64,000 nt of DNA from JAYRSJ01 sp041920215 (GTDB taxonomy: Bacteria; Pseudomonadota; Gammaproteobacteria; Burkholderiales; Burkholderiaceae_C), in the NCBI GenBank assembly GCA_041920215.1, contig JAYRSJ010000015.1, forward strand, positions 1 to 64,000, given 5' to 3'. The notes below the pieces were generated by a model. The model was not told where the DNA came from, did no database searches, and saw only the letters and a program-made list of their open reading frames with translations. The position numbers and the translations under genes are program-made. Shown piece after piece: positions 63,230 to 64,000 of the stretch (within the stretch, counting starts at the first letter, position 1; each line of letters starts with the position of its first letter).

Positions 63230-63700
63230 TCAGCCACCGCCACCGTACTGCGCGATCACCTGGGCCTCGCTGAGCATCGGCGTTGCCTGGGCGAAGTCGT
63301 AGTAGGACGGCTTCTTGTCCACATAGATCTGGCTGCTCAGCACGAAGTTCCGGCCGGCCGACTCGTCAAAGACGCCGGCCGGCACGAAATACTCGCCGGT
63401 GGCCAGCAGCTTGTAGAACAGGTGGCTGCCGCAATGCCGGCAGAAGCCGCGCTGGGCCCAGTCCGAGGAGGCATAGACGCTGAGCTGCTCTGCGCCGCCG
63501 TCGAAGCGCAGATCGGGCCCGCAATGCAGGGCCAGCAGGGGGCCACCGCCCCAGCGCCGGCAGAAGCCGCAATGGCAGACGCCGATCTCGCGCGCCGCAG
63601 CGCCGCTGCTGAAGCGCACCGCACCGCACAGGCAATGGCCGTGGATGCGGCCGCTGCCGTCGGCACTGGCATCGGCACTGGTTCCGGCATCGTTGTCCAT
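63230..63700 (-). CDS. GFA family (Gfa/DUF636) zinc protein
   Basis: This 156-residue protein resembles the glutathione-dependent formaldehyde-activating enzyme family. The cysteine clusters C-L-C-G-A-V, C-H-C-G-F-C and F-C-R-H-C-G should bind two zinc ions. Most family members have no proven activity; a link to glutathione is family lore and not shown here. A 17-bp palindrome lies upstream. It converges on trhO. Confidence 0.85.
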   Translation of the reverse strand: MDNDAGTSADASADGSGRIHGHCLCGAVRFSSGAAAREIGVCHCGFCRRWGGGPLLALHCGPDLRFDGGAEQLSVYASSDWAQRGFCRHCGSHLFYKLLATGEYFVPAGVFDESAGRNFVLSSQIYVDKKPSYYDFAQATPMLSEAQVIAQYGGGG

Positions 63701-63743
63701 CGGGTCCTCCGCTGTGCTGGTTGAAGAAGAGCCGCAGACTAAC

Positions 63744-63760
63744 AGACAGGTTGCCTGTCT
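63744..63760. promoter_or_regulatory. Palindrome upstream of the GFA gene
   Basis: AGACAGG-TTG-CCTGTCT is a perfect 7-bp inverted repeat 44 bases before the GFA start. The size and form resemble TetR-family operators. No TetR gene is in the window. It could also be a short hairpin after the DUF1801 gene. Confidence 0.5.
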
Positions 63761-63772
63761 CGCCAGCCCCTG

Positions 63773-64000
63773 CTACCGGGCCGGCGACCGTCCCGCCTGA
63801 TTCAGCGCGGCGGCAGCGCGGATCAGGGTCATGAAGGCCTCGGCGTCCGGCAGCTGCCCCGCGTGGATGTCGATCGCGCGCCGCGCATTGCCGTCCAGCC
63901 CGGCATTGAAGAGCCGCCCCGGGTCCGGCAGCGCCGCGCCCTTGGGAAAGCTCAGCTTCAGCTTGTCCTTGTAGGACTCGCCGGTGCAGAGGATGCCGCA
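63773..64000 (-). CDS. DUF1801 domain-containing protein, C-terminal part
   Basis: Only the last 75 residues are inside the window; the start lies beyond it. The tail begins with C-G-I-L-C-T-G-E-S-Y-K-D-K-L-K-L-S-F-P-K-G, then L-F-N-A-G-L-D-G-N-A-R-R-A-I-D-I-H, typical of DUF1801/YdhG-like proteins with the YjbR-like fold. The function is unknown. The assignment is by eye from these motifs. Confidence 0.7.
   Translation of the reverse strand, partial: CGILCTGESYKDKLKLSFPKGAALPDPGRLFNAGLDGNARRAIDIHAGQLPDAEAFMTLIRAAAALNQAGRSPAR

Overview
The window is GC-rich, densely packed chromosomal DNA of a betaproteobacterium, most likely order Burkholderiales near the Roseateles/Pelomonas/Mitsuaria group. 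That placement is an inference from gene content (mreBCD-mrdA-rodA operon, gatCAB, TrpS with a C-terminal extension, a recA-recX unit with a CTGT-N8-ACAG SOS box, a type IV pilin) and was not tested by a search. About 60 genes are present. No gap between genes exceeds 300 bases. No tRNA, rRNA, insertion sequence or CRISPR array was found.

Layout. 1-6.9 kb: end of an ABC exporter, trxC, an orphan ParB-like protein, flavin reductase, M48 peptidase, a Crp/Fnr and a LuxR regulator, and an MBL hydrolase. 7.0-12.05 kb: a three-gene cassette of a cyclase-homology/TolB-N/TPR protein, a vanadium-haloperoxidase-fold protein with a Gly-Gly-Ala repeat, and a cytoplasmic-looking subtilisin; this is the best candidate for an undescribed system. 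12.1-19.6 kb: CadR/PbrR-like regulator, a 5'-truncated chemoreceptor, EAL phosphodiesterase, xthA, TonB receptor, pyrE and a DUF4124 protein. 19.6-25 kb: a pilin locus with PglL-type ligase, a fused MFS/spermidine-synthase protein, and pilA behind a sigma-54 promoter. 25.2-29.5 kb: cyclic-nucleotide phosphodiesterase-like MBL protein, then a terC-kinase-PP2C-FHA signalling operon. 29.7-34.6 kb: sucCD, a DUF2889 protein, and recA-NTF2-recX. 34.7-36.9 kb: a two-component pair. 36.9-42.6 kb: the cell-shape operon mreBCD-mrdA-rodA.

42.6-48.7 kb: a structured divergent leader, gatCAB, then a persulfide-dioxygenase-like MBL protein overlapping a SulP transporter. 48.7-56.5 kb: a secreted DUF4124-like protein, hybrid histidine kinase, gshA, Tat-exported DsrE protein, DUF2939, DUF2007 and DUF1232 proteins, and an acyl-CoA synthetase. 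56.6-62.3 kb: psd, trpS, an ECF sigma factor and a Ser/Thr kinase with C-terminal repeats, all on the minus strand. 62.3-64 kb: trhO, a GFA protein and a DUF1801 fragment.

How the parts work together. Several genes concern signalling: a Crp-like sensor with cNMP-binding residues, a cyclase-homology protein, a class II cyclic-nucleotide phosphodiesterase, an EAL protein, two Ser/Thr kinases, a PP2C phosphatase, an FHA reader and a kinase-linked sigma factor. Others deal with thiol, sulfur and redox stress: trxC, gshA, the persulfide-dioxygenase-like protein, SulP, DsrE and GFA. Regulatory DNA that can be read directly includes the SOS box at recA, the -24/-12 promoter at pilA, a LacI-type palindrome before the TonB receptor, and intrinsic terminators after pilA and sucD.
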